Position numbers and translations under genes: made by a program. A DNA stretch of 64,000 nt. Source: Eutreptiella sp. 'Long Island Sound 2002'. Its lineage: Eukaryota; Euglenozoa; Euglenophyceae; Eutreptiales; Eutreptiaceae. Under the pieces are notes generated by a model that did not search any database, was not told where the DNA came from, and saw only the letters and a list, made by a program, of their open reading frames with translations. Shown here one piece after another: positions 55,704 through 64,000 of the stretch. How positions within the stretch are numbered: the first letter of the stretch is position 1; each line of letters starts with the position of its first letter. Location: NCBI GenBank assembly GCA_964036045.1, contig OZ038382.1, positions 5,704,289 through 5,768,288 on the forward strand. Reading direction: 5' to 3'.

Positions 55704-58700
55704 TTAGTTTCGCTTCTTACGCTGGGACATAGTCTCAGCACGGGTTAGGAGCTGCCCCTCGTTGTTCTCAACGAGGTAAGTGCGGAAGATGGGGTTGATA
55801 CTCCCATCTGGTTGTATGAAGGCTGACATAGGTTCCCAGGTCGCCTCGGACAACCCATAGCCATCCCACAGGGTTAGGAATTTCCAGCCCTGTTTATACT
55901 CGTGGCGAGCAATACCTGCAACCACGTAGTAACCATCGACTGCCATCTCATCGGCAGTCATCTCTTCGAGTTCGTCTGCCTCCTCTGGACTGGCAGCGTT
56001 CTCTAGGTCTATACGTTCAATCTCACTGTCGCTGAGGCGCCACTCATCCCAAGACAAGTCGTCAGGGGAGTGATGGTGCCTCAGCTGCTTAGGTGCACAT
56101 AGCAGTTCACCACCTAGACGTGGACTGCACCTGACATGGATCCTGGATCCATCTATCCTGATGATACGATAGGGTCCAAAGTAAGGGTCCTGTAGGCAGT
56201 TACGTGGCCAGGAGGGTAGGCGTGAATGGTGTACCAAAACAAGGTCACCAACCTTGAAGCTGGCAGGTCGCCGTAGGCGGTTCCGTCGGCTCTGTTCACG
56301 GTCACGAATGTGCCTCAGGTTAGTACCAGCCTGGTTAGCCAGAGACTGCTTGTGTTCTAGCCAATCTCCCACAGGGCTCTTGAAGTCCTCAGGAAAGGGG
56401 GTTTTGAAGAACCAAGCAGGTCGTCCTCCATGGAACAGTTCGTGGGGGGTGAAACCCGTAGAAGAGCTCCGCTGTGAGTTCATGGACAGAACTGCCCAGG
56501 GCACTAGGCGTACCCAGTCCTTGGTGCGCTCCTGTTTCATCAGGATTCTTAAGTTTTGCTCCACCACACGGTTCTGTCTCTCAAAGAGAGGGTTAGACGT
56601 GTGAGTGTAGGGCACACCTGTGGTTACCTCCACGTTGAGGGCATTTAGCACTCGTTTGTACCACCCAGTGTCACTGCGGATGCGTACATCTTCATCAGAG
56701 TGCACCTGTTTAGGTGCTCCATAGGGTTCGAACCATTGTTCGACCAACATTTTTACAGTCTGCTCACCTGTGATTTTCTTATTGCAAGGGAACACACGGG
56801 TGAAGCGAGATAGACCACAGGTGACCACGAGGCAACTATCATAGCCGCCAAAGCGGGGTAAGCCGTGGATGTAATCCACGTAGAGAAGAGAGTTAGCACA
56901 ATAGGGTATGGGTAAGCTGGAGATCAGACCCCTATCCCTACTGTCACTTTGCTTGCTGGCATGACAGCCACAAGCATCCACAATGGTCTGCATACGCGAC
57001 CTCAGTTCAGTCAGGGTTAGACTAGAGTAGAAACACTCACGGAAGAAGTCCACTGAGCGATTAGCGCCAGTGTGACCAGAACTGAGATGGGACCACTGTA
57101 GGCACCCATCCAGTCGTGCCTCAGGCACTACAATTCGGTCCTCGTAGAAGAGGTACTGATTGTTTTTATACCACTGGTGCCCGTCAATGACACGGGGTTC
57201 GAGACCAGTGTTGAGGGTTTGGAGAATTTCTTCATACTCTGACTGATAGTCGGTTAGACTCCAACCCTCCAGGATTCCAGCAGTGCGCATGGACAGGTCA
57301 AGCTGGACATCCATACGCTGGAAAGCCTCTTTGGCGAGTGCCTCAGAGCTCTCACCAATAAGCGCATCGAAGTTGTTGCGCGATATATAGTCAGACAGTT
57401 CATTCTTAATCCCGGGGATATGATGCACTGTCAGCCTGAACTGGCTCAGGTAAGTCCACCACCGTTTTAGCTTCGCTTTTTCTGGTGGTGGGCCCTTCTG
57501 AAAAGACTTCACAGGCTCCTGGTCACACAGCCAGACAATAGGGTTAGACCCCAGCAGTCGGGATTGTGAAAATAGCACCAACATACCGGCCAGGAGTTCC
57601 TGGTCATAGGTGCTGTAGTTGGAACGCGCTTGGTTCCACTTCCAATTCCAGTGTCCCAGTGGCACCAGTCGCCACTCACTGCTAGGATAGTCATGTTTCA
57701 ACGAACCATCACGGTTCAGTCCAGTAGTACGATAATGGCAGTGGGTTAGCTCAGCGGGGTTAAGCTCCTGCCATTGGTAGATCGTACCTCCCCCCCCTAC
57801 ATCACTGGCATCAGTGATCAGGACTATCTCGCCCTCAGGGCGGGGAACTCCCAGGCAGTTGGAGGAGGCAATCTTCCTCTTCAACTCCTGGAAACACTCT
57901 TCCTCTCTGGAGGTCCACCTCCAGGGAGTAGTTTTCTTGATTAGGTCAGTGAGGGGTGCAGAGGAGTAAGTAAAATTGTGGATGTGACGCCGATAGAAAT
58001 TACAGGCGCCCACAAAGCTCCTCACATCGTGTAGACCCTTCTTAGGGTCATCGCGAATCTGCATGTCCTGTAGGGGCTGCATCTTAGACGCGGCTGGTTT
58101 CCACCAGCCATACCCCACGTCGAAACCCAAATACTCCATCTCCTCTTTCATAAACTCGCATTTTTCGAGTTTGATTCGGAGATGGTTTTCTTGACAGACA
58201 GTGAAGAATTCACGGAGGAGAAGGACATGGTCCTCTTTGGTATTAGTACCCAAACTCACGTCGTCGATGTGAGCCTCCATTTCTGCACCCCGAGAAATCA
58301 ACTCTTGTACTAGAGGCCTGCGCCTCAGTATGTACAAAATTTTGTTCATAAGCTCCTGGAAGAGCGCTGGGGCGTTAGCCACCCCGAAAGGCATAACTTT
58401 CCACTTGAAGACACGACCCTTAGGGGTTATAAAGGCAAGCAGCTCCTGAGCTGCGGCGGTTAGGTCAACCTGCCAGAAACCAGAGCGTTTGTCCATTTTG
58501 GTCTTATACCTGCATTTGGCAATACGCTCCAGGGTGTTTTCCATGTTAGGAATACTCCCTGAGTGGTTCTGGGTTTTCTTGTTGACCTCACCATAGTCTA
58601 CAACAAGACGTATAGCAGTCGACCCTGGTTTAGCAACAAGGAAACAGGGGCTGCAGTGATGAGGATAGTCCCCATGTTTGTACTCTTCAACGAGGCCAGC

Positions 58701-60506
58701 ATCAATGCATTCTTGGATCTGGCGCTCGATTTCTTCAACCTGTTCCTGTGGAGCGGGATACGGACGACGCCTCACTCGAGTCTTTTCAAAATCTGGTTTC
58801 AATTTCAGGTCCATCTGGACCAGTTTTTTGCAAGATAGAGGAGGCGGCAAGGCGCCGAACACCTCCTCGTAGGTTATAAGCAGTTTCTTCAGGCGGGGGT
58901 CAAGGTTAAGACTCTCGACTTTCTGAAGGAAGTCCTCCTCAGCATGGAGGTTGCTTTTTCCATGTTCTTTCTTTTTATGCCGATCAGCAGTTTCGGCGGG
59001 TACAGTACCATCGTCCCACTCAGGGGGACATTGCTGCCCATAGTGTAGAGAGTACACTAGAGGTATCTTAGGATCAGGCAGCGTATAGGACTCATCGTCC
59101 TCCTCAGACCAGATGGAGTATTTCCAGGTCTGTCTGAGGTATTGCAGCCGCTCTTGGCGCTCAATACCTTCGGCCTTCAGGTACAGCAGCCGTCGGAGTT
59201 CTTGCGTGTCATGCTCAGACAAAGGCATGTTATTAGCAGCAGGCCGTGCCAGAGCATCAGTACTCCGGGCCACGGGTTCACCTGTGTCCACAGGCTGCAT
59301 GTGTAGCACTGGTTTCCCAACAGAGGAAGCGGGTCCAGAGGTTGACTCTAGATCTACCTCCTCTAGCAACAGCTGGGCCAGGAAAGCACTATGTTTTAGG
59401 TCAACACAGCTGGGATCAACAGAGGGAATAGTGCTGGCGATCTCAGACAGTTGGTCGTCTGCATCCTCTTTTACAGCTGCAGGTTCCAGATAGTCATCAG
59501 GAGACTCACACCCTGTAAGTGTGGCAGATAGGTGCTCAGGAGATCGATTTTTGAGATCATAAAGGGTCAGGCCACGATTTTCGGCCATGACCTCTTTTAG
59601 TAGCACCTGGTCCAGGTCACACAGGGGTACAGGATTGAGAGATCCATCGATGATGGACAGGAAACTGGCCCACTCAGGGGCCTGCATAGCTGTGTCTGAG
59701 TCCTCAGGCACATAGATGGGGCCGTCGGGGAGTTGCACTCTTCCCACGGTCATTCGGTCAAGCATACGGCGCCAGTAAGCATGTTCACCAGAGCAACCCC
59801 AGTCAGGGGTGCACATAACAACCCTTCCTCCCTCATAAGCGATCTTGGTTAGAACCTTCGCGAGCAGGGAGAAGGGAGGGTTAGCATACGCTAGGCCCAT
59901 TGCTTTCCAGAAGAATCGGAAAGCATTGTTCATTTGTTTCGAGCAGTACAACTGCATGATGTGCTGTTGTTGGCTCGCAAACAATTCCACCTGGATCTCA
60001 TCCAGGTTTACCTGAAGGGCCGCCATTCCATTTTCGAGAACATGACGGGCCAGTTGGTAGTTTTCAGTACGATAGTTCGTCTTGGTTGCGTAGCGCAGCC
60101 CAGACTCTTTTCGTCCTGACAGCTCCAAAGGAACGGAGAATAGCCCACTGCCAAAGTCGCAGTGCAAAGAGTAAGGACGCTGTAGGGACAGCATTTTAAC
60201 CTGGGGGTTTCTTCTTAGAAAGTCAGTGCCAATGACAATGTCAAAGGCGTCAGTGTCCAACACTCTGCAGTGTTGGGTCACGGTTTCGTCGCCCAGACAT
60301 ATGGTCACATCGACCCCCCCCAAGGAATGGATGGTACGCCCATCCCCTACTCTTATGGCCACAGTCTTGGTCTTCCTGAAAGTTCTAAGCAGGCGCCGGG
60401 CCACTATGGAAAGTGTTGCACCGGTATCAAGCACTGCTCGAAAAACCTGATCCCCGATTTTCACGAGGATCCAGAAAACCAAGTCCTCCTCTTCGGAGCC
60501 GCCCCC
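55704..60506 (-). CDS. pol: Gypsy Pol: protease, NPPF domain, RT, RNase H, integrase, chromodomain
   Basis: An open frame of about 1600 codons with no ATG, directly following the gag UAG in the same frame. Numbering from the TTG at 60482: aspartic protease with DTGA at 19-22 and IVIGTDFL at 82-89; an unusual segment with ANPPFSLLAKVLTKIAYEGG at 200-219 that resembles adenine-methyltransferase motif IV; reverse transcriptase at about 555-780, with MPFGVANAPALFQELM and catalytic HIDD at 738-741; RNase H from ITDAS at 889; integrase with HLSSGH at 1132-1137 and a CGCH variant of the second zinc pair, catalytic DYIHG and HSDED, and the GPY module (FGPYRIIRI); and a chromodomain at about 1518-1575 (FLTLWDGYGLSEATWEP). 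The stop is TAA. It copies and integrates the element, and the chromodomain probably guides insertion to chromatin. Very likely expressed by readthrough of the UAG. All catalytic motifs appear present. Confidence 0.9.
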   Translation of the reverse strand, partial: GGGSEEEDLVFWILVKIGDQVFRAVLDTGATLSIVARRLLRTFRKTKTVAIRVGDGRTIHSLGGVDVTICLGDETVTQHCRVLDTDAFDIVIGTDFLRRNPQVKMLSLQRPYSLHCDFGSGLFSVPLELSGRKESGLRYATKTNYRTENYQLARHVLENGMAALQVNLDEIQVELFASQQQHIMQLYCSKQMNNAFRFFWKAMGLAYANPPFSLLAKVLTKIAYEGGRVVMCTPDWGCSGEHAYWRRMLDRMTVGRVQLPDGPIYVPEDSDTAMQAPEWASFLSIIDGSLNPVPLCDLDQVLLKEVMAENRGLTLYDLKNRSPEHLSATLTGCESPDDYLEPAAVKEDADDQLSEIASTIPSVDPSCVDLKHSAFLAQLLLEEVDLESTSGPASSVGKPVLHMQPVDTGEPVARSTDALARPAANNMPLSEHDTQELRRLLYLKAEGIERQERLQYLRQTWKYSIWSEEDDESYTLPDPKIPLVYSLHYGQQCPPEWDDGTVPAETADRHKKKEHGKSNLHAEEDFLQKVESLNLDPRLKKLLITYEEVFGALPPPLSCKKLVQMDLKLKPDFEKTRVRRRPYPAPQEQVEEIERQIQECIDAGLVEEYKHGDYPHHCSPCFLVAKPGSTAIRLVVDYGEVNKKTQNHSGSIPNMENTLERIAKCRYKTKMDKRSGFWQVDLTAAAQELLAFITPKGRVFKWKVMPFGVANAPALFQELMNKILYILRRRPLVQELISRGAEMEAHIDDVSLGTNTKEDHVLLLREFFTVCQENHLRIKLEKCEFMKEEMEYLGFDVGYGWWKPAASKMQPLQDMQIRDDPKKGLHDVRSFVGACNFYRRHIHNFTYSSAPLTDLIKKTTPWRWTSREEECFQELKRKIASSNCLGVPRPEGEIVLITDASDVGGGGTIYQWQELNPAELTHCHYRTTGLNRDGSLKHDYPSSEWRLVPLGHWNWKWNQARSNYSTYDQELLAGMLVLFSQSRLLGSNPIVWLCDQEPVKSFQKGPPPEKAKLKRWWTYLSQFRLTVHHIPGIKNELSDYISRNNFDALIGESSEALAKEAFQRMDVQLDLSMRTAGILEGWSLTDYQSEYEEILQTLNTGLEPRVIDGHQWYKNNQYLFYEDRIVVPEARLDGCLQWSHLSSGHTGANRSVDFFRECFYSSLTLTELRSRMQTIVDACGCHASKQSDSRDRGLISSLPIPYCANSLLYVDYIHGLPRFGGYDSCLVVTCGLSRFTRVFPCNKKITGEQTVKMLVEQWFEPYGAPKQVHSDEDVRIRSDTGWYKRVLNALNVEVTTGVPYTHTSNPLFERQNRVVEQNLRILMKQERTKDWVRLVPWAVLSMNSQRSSSTGFTPHELFHGGRPAWFFKTPFPEDFKSPVGDWLEHKQSLANQAGTNLRHIRDREQSRRNRLRRPASFKVGDLVLVHHSRLPSWPRNCLQDPYFGPYRIIRIDGSRIHVRCSPRLGGELLCAPKQLRHHHSPDDLSWDEWRLSDSEIERIDLENAASPEEADELEEMTADEMAVDGYYVVAGIARHEYKQGWKFLTLWDGYGLSEATWEPMSAFIQPDGSINPIFRTYLVENNEGQLLTRAETMSQRKKRN

Positions 60507-60509
60507 CTA
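60507..60509 (-). promoter_or_regulatory. Candidate UAG readthrough site between gag and pol
   Basis: TAG is followed by GGGGGCGGCTCC with no frame change, and pol lacks an ATG. A G-rich context and a possible downstream stem (GAGGA...TCCTC) are reminiscent of gammaretroviral gag-pol termination suppression. No pseudoknot was verified. Confidence 0.55.
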
Positions 60510-62681
60510 TTCCTCATCAGGGAATTTCACATCCACTCCTGCAGCCATGAGGGCCTTGGCCATCCAGGCCAAGCGCCTCTTCTTAGAAATATTCCCCTCA
60601 GGGGTAGCGTTATCCCCTTGGGGGCGCTTCTGGGGGACACCTGCGGCAGGAGCGGGTGTAGCAGCAGGAGTAGGCGTAGCAACGGGCGCTGATGAGCGCC
60701 TCTGGGGGTTAGGGGGTCCAGTCTTACCACCCCCCTTGCCACCTCCTTTACCTTTATCCCCATTCGGGGGATTTCTGGCGGGCGTCGGGTTCTTCTGGCG
60801 CTCCGCCTCCTGACGCTTGAGTTTGTCACTCTCGCGTTTCTTGATGTGGCATTCGTCCTCATAGTGACGACGCTTGCCACAGTAACCACAGGTGATGGTA
60901 CACCTGAAGTGGTCCTGATGGGTCACAGTTTTCCCATCTTTAGTATGCTGCTGACGTTTCATCTGCAGCATACAGCCACTGCGGAGATCGCAGTCAGAGG
61001 CATGACAAGGTCCCCCCTTGTCATTGACAGGTCGGCAGTAAAACAGGGGGGGGGTGCCTGCATCAGTTGGAACCTCGTTCATGGCACGTAGGTTGCCCCT
61101 CCCTTTACCGCCTCCCTGGTTGGTGTTAGTGGGATTTTTATGCCCCTTCCCTTCGCCACGTTCAGGGGTAGGGGTACCACCTCGTCCCAAATGCTTCTTG
61201 AGGAACTTCTCCATGTGGGAGTCGTTCTCTCTCTCAAGAGCTAGCTCAATCAAGAGATCCACCAGTGTATCATACGAGTGGGTCCTGCTCTTCCTCTCAG
61301 AGGTTGAGCGGCAATCATCCCACGTACGCTGGGGGATCTTACTCATGAGCCACAGGTGGGGCTCAGTGGCTCCGTAGGAGCGAACATTCATCCTCGAAAA
61401 TAAGTACTCCATGTCGCACACATACTCAGAAATTCGCGCAGCGGATGGAAACTCCGGGAGCATAGGTAGCTCCTCGATTTGTGTGCGTACGCTGAGGTCA
61501 GTCTCATAGACTGGGAATGTTTTCTCTAACCTCAGGAGTACCTCCGCCCAAGTAGAACAGGTTTTCACAATCTGTTTGACCTGTTTTTGCAAAAATTTCT
61601 TTTTGCATGAGCGTTTTAGCAGTGAACATTTGGTGGCCACATCCACATGGGATTGGCCAGTCAACAAAAGGAACTCCGCAAATTCTTCTGCCCATTCAGG
61701 CAGGTTTTTAGGGTCGAACTCCGGCAGTTCCAGCTGGATGTTCGCCTGGGCAATTGGTCTGCCCATCTTCCCACCCCCCGGAGTTAGGCCTGAAGGCGAC
61801 ACGCCGGCAAGTGGGGCCAGGGCTGACAGCCCTCTTCTCTCACTCTCTGTGACAGGCACGTCCTGTAGGTCCGCCATAGGCACAGTCCTGGCACGGGGGT
61901 GAAAGGGGCTGGGGCAGGTAACCTTAGGCAACAGCCTTGAGACCCTCGATCTCTTGAGATCTTCGGCCAGGGTACTCAGCCCTGGAGAGAGAGAGAGGAA
62001 CTCAGGCTTGGGTAAGGGTTCTGCAATACCCAGTTTAGCCTTAATGGCCTCTGATAAGGCCGTCACATCTGGATCTTCTGATCCAGACAGGAATTTGGCC
62101 AGCAGCTCGGCCGTTTGATCCAGGGCACTGTAGGTTGGCCTTGGATGATGTTCTTCGACTCGTGTTGGGCCCACTTCGGGAGCCCTTGGGGTTGGGTACT
62201 CAGGTCGTAGTCGTCTTGGCAGGGATGCAGTAGACGGAGGGCCGGAGTGTGAGTAGGACCCTAGATCCGTACGTGGTCTGGACCCATGTACAGCCAGTGG
62301 TTCCTCTCCATCTTCCCCACGGATGGATTTGTAGTACTCATCGTGCATGATGTACTCATCCATCTTCATCTTCAGCTTCTCATATTCCTCAGGTCCTTCA
62401 ATGGCAGTTGAGGATGAAGCTGGGCAATTGGATCGTGATACTGAAGCAGCCACACGTCTGTGGAGGTGACTGAAGCTGTCTCCACCGTGTGCTGCCAAGG
62501 CCTCGGTGGTAAGGCCTTTATTCTTCTCCGCCCTTCTGCGTTCTGGATCTCCTTGGGACCCAGATGCGCCACTGAGGTGATGTGGTGCTCGGTGTGGTGG
62601 TTCACTCATTGGGTGGACCACACTGCCCATTTGTACTTGGACAGTTCGGATAGGCCAGGTCCTTACACTTGGTGTGGACAT
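60507..62681 (-). CDS. gag: Gypsy Gag polyprotein, 724 aa
   Basis: ATG 62681 is the first in-frame ATG, 79 nt inside the LTR; the frame is also open upstream to a TTG at 62741. The N-terminal ~230 residues are Ser/Pro/Arg-rich. The central part (about 310-490) is helical and resembles a retrotransposon capsid region (LPEWAEEFAEFLLLTGQSHV, WLMSKIPQRTWDDCRSTSER). The C-terminal nucleocapsid part has a CCHC knuckle (CGYCGKRRHYEDEC), a second Cys-rich cluster before it, Gly/Lys-rich RNA-binding stretches and a KKRR motif. It ends at TAG 60509-60507. It packages element RNA into virus-like particles. The frame is complete. Confidence 0.88.
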   Translation of the reverse strand: MSTPSVRTWPIRTVQVQMGSVVHPMSEPPHRAPHHLSGASGSQGDPERRRAEKNKGLTTEALAAHGGDSFSHLHRRVAASVSRSNCPASSSTAIEGPEEYEKLKMKMDEYIMHDEYYKSIRGEDGEEPLAVHGSRPRTDLGSYSHSGPPSTASLPRRLRPEYPTPRAPEVGPTRVEEHHPRPTYSALDQTAELLAKFLSGSEDPDVTALSEAIKAKLGIAEPLPKPEFLSLSPGLSTLAEDLKRSRVSRLLPKVTCPSPFHPRARTVPMADLQDVPVTESERRGLSALAPLAGVSPSGLTPGGGKMGRPIAQANIQLELPEFDPKNLPEWAEEFAEFLLLTGQSHVDVATKCSLLKRSCKKKFLQKQVKQIVKTCSTWAEVLLRLEKTFPVYETDLSVRTQIEELPMLPEFPSAARISEYVCDMEYLFSRMNVRSYGATEPHLWLMSKIPQRTWDDCRSTSERKSRTHSYDTLVDLLIELALERENDSHMEKFLKKHLGRGGTPTPERGEGKGHKNPTNTNQGGGKGRGNLRAMNEVPTDAGTPPLFYCRPVNDKGGPCHASDCDLRSGCMLQMKRQQHTKDGKTVTHQDHFRCTITCGYCGKRRHYEDECHIKKRESDKLKRQEAERQKNPTPARNPPNGDKGKGGGKGGGKTGPPNPQRRSSAPVATPTPAATPAPAAGVPQKRPQGDNATPEGNISKKRRLAWMAKALMAAGVDVKFPDEE

Positions 62682-62749
62682 TATGGACTTGTTGTTGAGC
62701 TTTTGTTCTGCACTTCTCAGGGTCGGTTCAAAAGGTCTCAAGGGACTGT

Positions 62750-62760
62750 CTCTGCTACCG
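62750..62760 (-). promoter_or_regulatory. Gypsy primer binding site, initiator tRNA-Met type
   Basis: The element-sense sequence CGGTAGCAGAG matches TGGTAGCAGAG, the complement of eukaryotic initiator tRNA-Met 3' ends, at 10 of 11 positions. It directly abuts the 5' LTR. Confidence 0.75.
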
Positions 62761-63485
62761 GAAAGATGTCCTTGAATTATGCCCTAGGTCTTTTGATGTA
62801 TTCCTGCAAGTTGGTTTTGTAGTGGAAAACCCCAAACCAAAGCAGCAAGTAGAGCAAGGACTGAATATGGATCGTATCAATGAAATCAATGATTGGTTTT
62901 GGAATCCAGTGTAACACAGAAGGGCTGCAGATAGACAAAGCAGGTATATGTACATAGATTCAATCACAAATGAATAATGCAAAAGGTTTTATATGAAAAT
63001 TGGTCAGACTCTAGCCTCAGAGGTTGTAATAGGCACTTCATGTGCACTCTTTTGGGTGAAATGGTGCTGGTTAGGACTGAGGGGCATAGATGTCAGGACC
63101 ACACAGAAAATGACTTGGCCAAGCAACTGAATTCAGAAACAGTTACAAAGTAGGACCACAATAAGTGGTAGAATCAATTGAGTATAGGGGTCTTGGGGTG
63201 GGAGACCACTTAGGCTTAGCCTCCAAGGCCCACAAGCATGGAATGCCTGATTTATTTTGGTATGACCTCCATGAAGGAAGGTACCTCCGCTCAGTTGAGT
63301 GGTAGGGGTGAACTTCATGGGGGGGGCTAGGGTCACAACCCTAGTTACCTTGAGAAAGTGTACTTTAGGCCACAAAAGAGAGATAAAAACACTTAAGTTT
63401 GTCTCAGCATCAACAAAGGGTTTTAAGGGGGGCTTAGCCTGGATCAAGCCCTCCAAGAAAGACATGGCAGTGACTTTTTCTTACT
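62760..63485 (-). repeat. Gypsy 5' LTR
   Basis: 726-bp partner of 52375-53100. It is followed on the plus strand by the second CCAAG. The first base differs from the other copy (G versus A on the plus strand), where it overlaps the primer site. Confidence 0.95.
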
Positions 63486-63490
63486 CCAAG
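63486..63490. repeat. Target-site duplication, right copy (CCAAG)
   Basis: Second copy of the 5-bp duplication. Confidence 0.8.
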
Positions 63491-64000
63491 CGACAGCGCA
63501 ATAGTGGCAGACGGCGTACACCGCCACCGTGACGGAGCACCACAAAGTCACCATCCACGCCAATAACCGACGCCGGACCATGCCAAGTATCTTCGCCCTG
63601 ATATCCGCTGCATGAAATTTGGCCCGTGCCTCATACATGGCATCAAGAAACCGCGACATGTAGTGCCCAACATGATCAGATGGCAGTCCAACATTGGACA
63701 ACGCCGGCAAGTCCGCTGACACAAAATCAGGCCACTTCGCAGACACACCGTACACAAGCTGTTGTGGGGAAAATCCCCTATCAGACATCGGCTGCGCATT
63801 CGCTGCCATACACGCCACATCACATGCATCGTTCATGGACAGCGTGTCATCCGCCTCCAACAACATCTCCACGGTGTGTCGTAATTCATAGTGATGTCGC
63901 TCCACTCCACCCAAGGACCAATGCGATCCCCCGGGCGCACAGTGCAAGGTGATACCATATTTGTCAGCAAATAGTCGCATCAGGTCATTATCAAACTCCC
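63491..64000 (-). pseudogene. Ty1/copia integrase part, truncated by window edge and gypsy insertion
   Basis: The frame enters from the right edge with EFDNDLMRLFADKYGITLHC and HWSLGGVERHHYELRHTVEM. It contains the C-terminal half of a copia integrase core, with the catalytic Glu in GGVERHH, and GFSPQQLVYG. Near 63580 the protein-like reading shifts by one base to VDGDFVVLRHGGG. That frame is the one that continues into the reverse transcriptase on the other side of the gypsy element. The element is thus one old copia copy with a frameshift, split by 11 kb. The upstream parts (gag, protease, 5' LTR) lie outside the window. Confidence 0.8.

Larger units (their letters stand above)
52375..63485 (-). 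mobile_element. Ty3/gypsy chromovirus-like LTR retrotransposon, 11.1 kb, apparently young
   Basis: In element order: 5' LTR (63485-62760), initiator-Met primer site, gag (62681-60507), a single UAG, pol (60506-55704), a 2.6-kb 3' region without large sense frames, polypurine tract, and 3' LTR (53100-52375). The LTRs differ at about three internal positions in 726 bp by eye. Both large frames are open and the element has a clean 5-bp duplication, all pointing to recent insertion. It sits inside a damaged copia element of the same orientation. LTR termini are AG...CT-like rather than TG...CA. Confidence 0.9.

Overview
This window is nuclear DNA of a eukaryote, most likely a repeat-rich protist or alga, though nothing in it fixes the species. 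The reasons are GT-AG introns, LTR retrotransposons, a piggyBac-type transposase, many microsatellites, long G/C homopolymers and low gene density. No rRNA, organellar or bacterial operon structure was seen.

Layout. 1-6.1 kb is GC-rich and has no gene I can support. 6.1-19.8 kb (minus strand) holds the best host gene: a six-exon kelch-repeat beta-propeller protein. I assembled it from six phase-compatible exons (361 aa). Its introns carry repeats, including a 2.8-kb satellite of ~195-bp units bordered by inverted repeats. 19.8-25.5 kb is non-genic, with AACAC/GTGTT pentamer arrays on both strands, a CGTACG-rich foldback element and a G-rich inverted repeat pair. 25.5-30.5 kb contains a piggyBac-like locus: a multi-exon acidic/coiled-coil protein gene followed by a broken DDD transposase, both lying between inverted repeats built on GACCGGTC. 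31.7-34.2 kb is an unrecognised multi-exon plus-strand gene. 34.2-50.2 kb is microsatellites, tandem repeats, dispersed duplications and decayed coding fragments.

50.3-64 kb is a nested retrotransposon pair on the minus strand. An old Ty1/copia element (short 3' LTR at 50265, stop- and frameshift-damaged pol, integrase running off the right edge) was hit by a young, apparently intact Ty3/gypsy chromovirus-like element (52375-63485). The inserted element has ~726-bp LTRs that are nearly identical, and its target-site duplication is CCAAG. Its gag and pol share one frame and are separated by a single UAG. Pol carries an unusual NPPF (adenine-methyltransferase-like) segment between protease and reverse transcriptase, and a C-terminal chromodomain.

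The most interesting leads are the gypsy element (UAG junction, NPPF domain, AG...CT LTR ends, strand-biased CTAACC hexamer, clustered AG|GT splice-like sites in its 3' region), the satellite inside the kelch intron, and the piggyBac locus whose terminal repeat motif recurs inside an intron. All calls were made by eye. Splice sites and repeat copy numbers need transcript and alignment checks.
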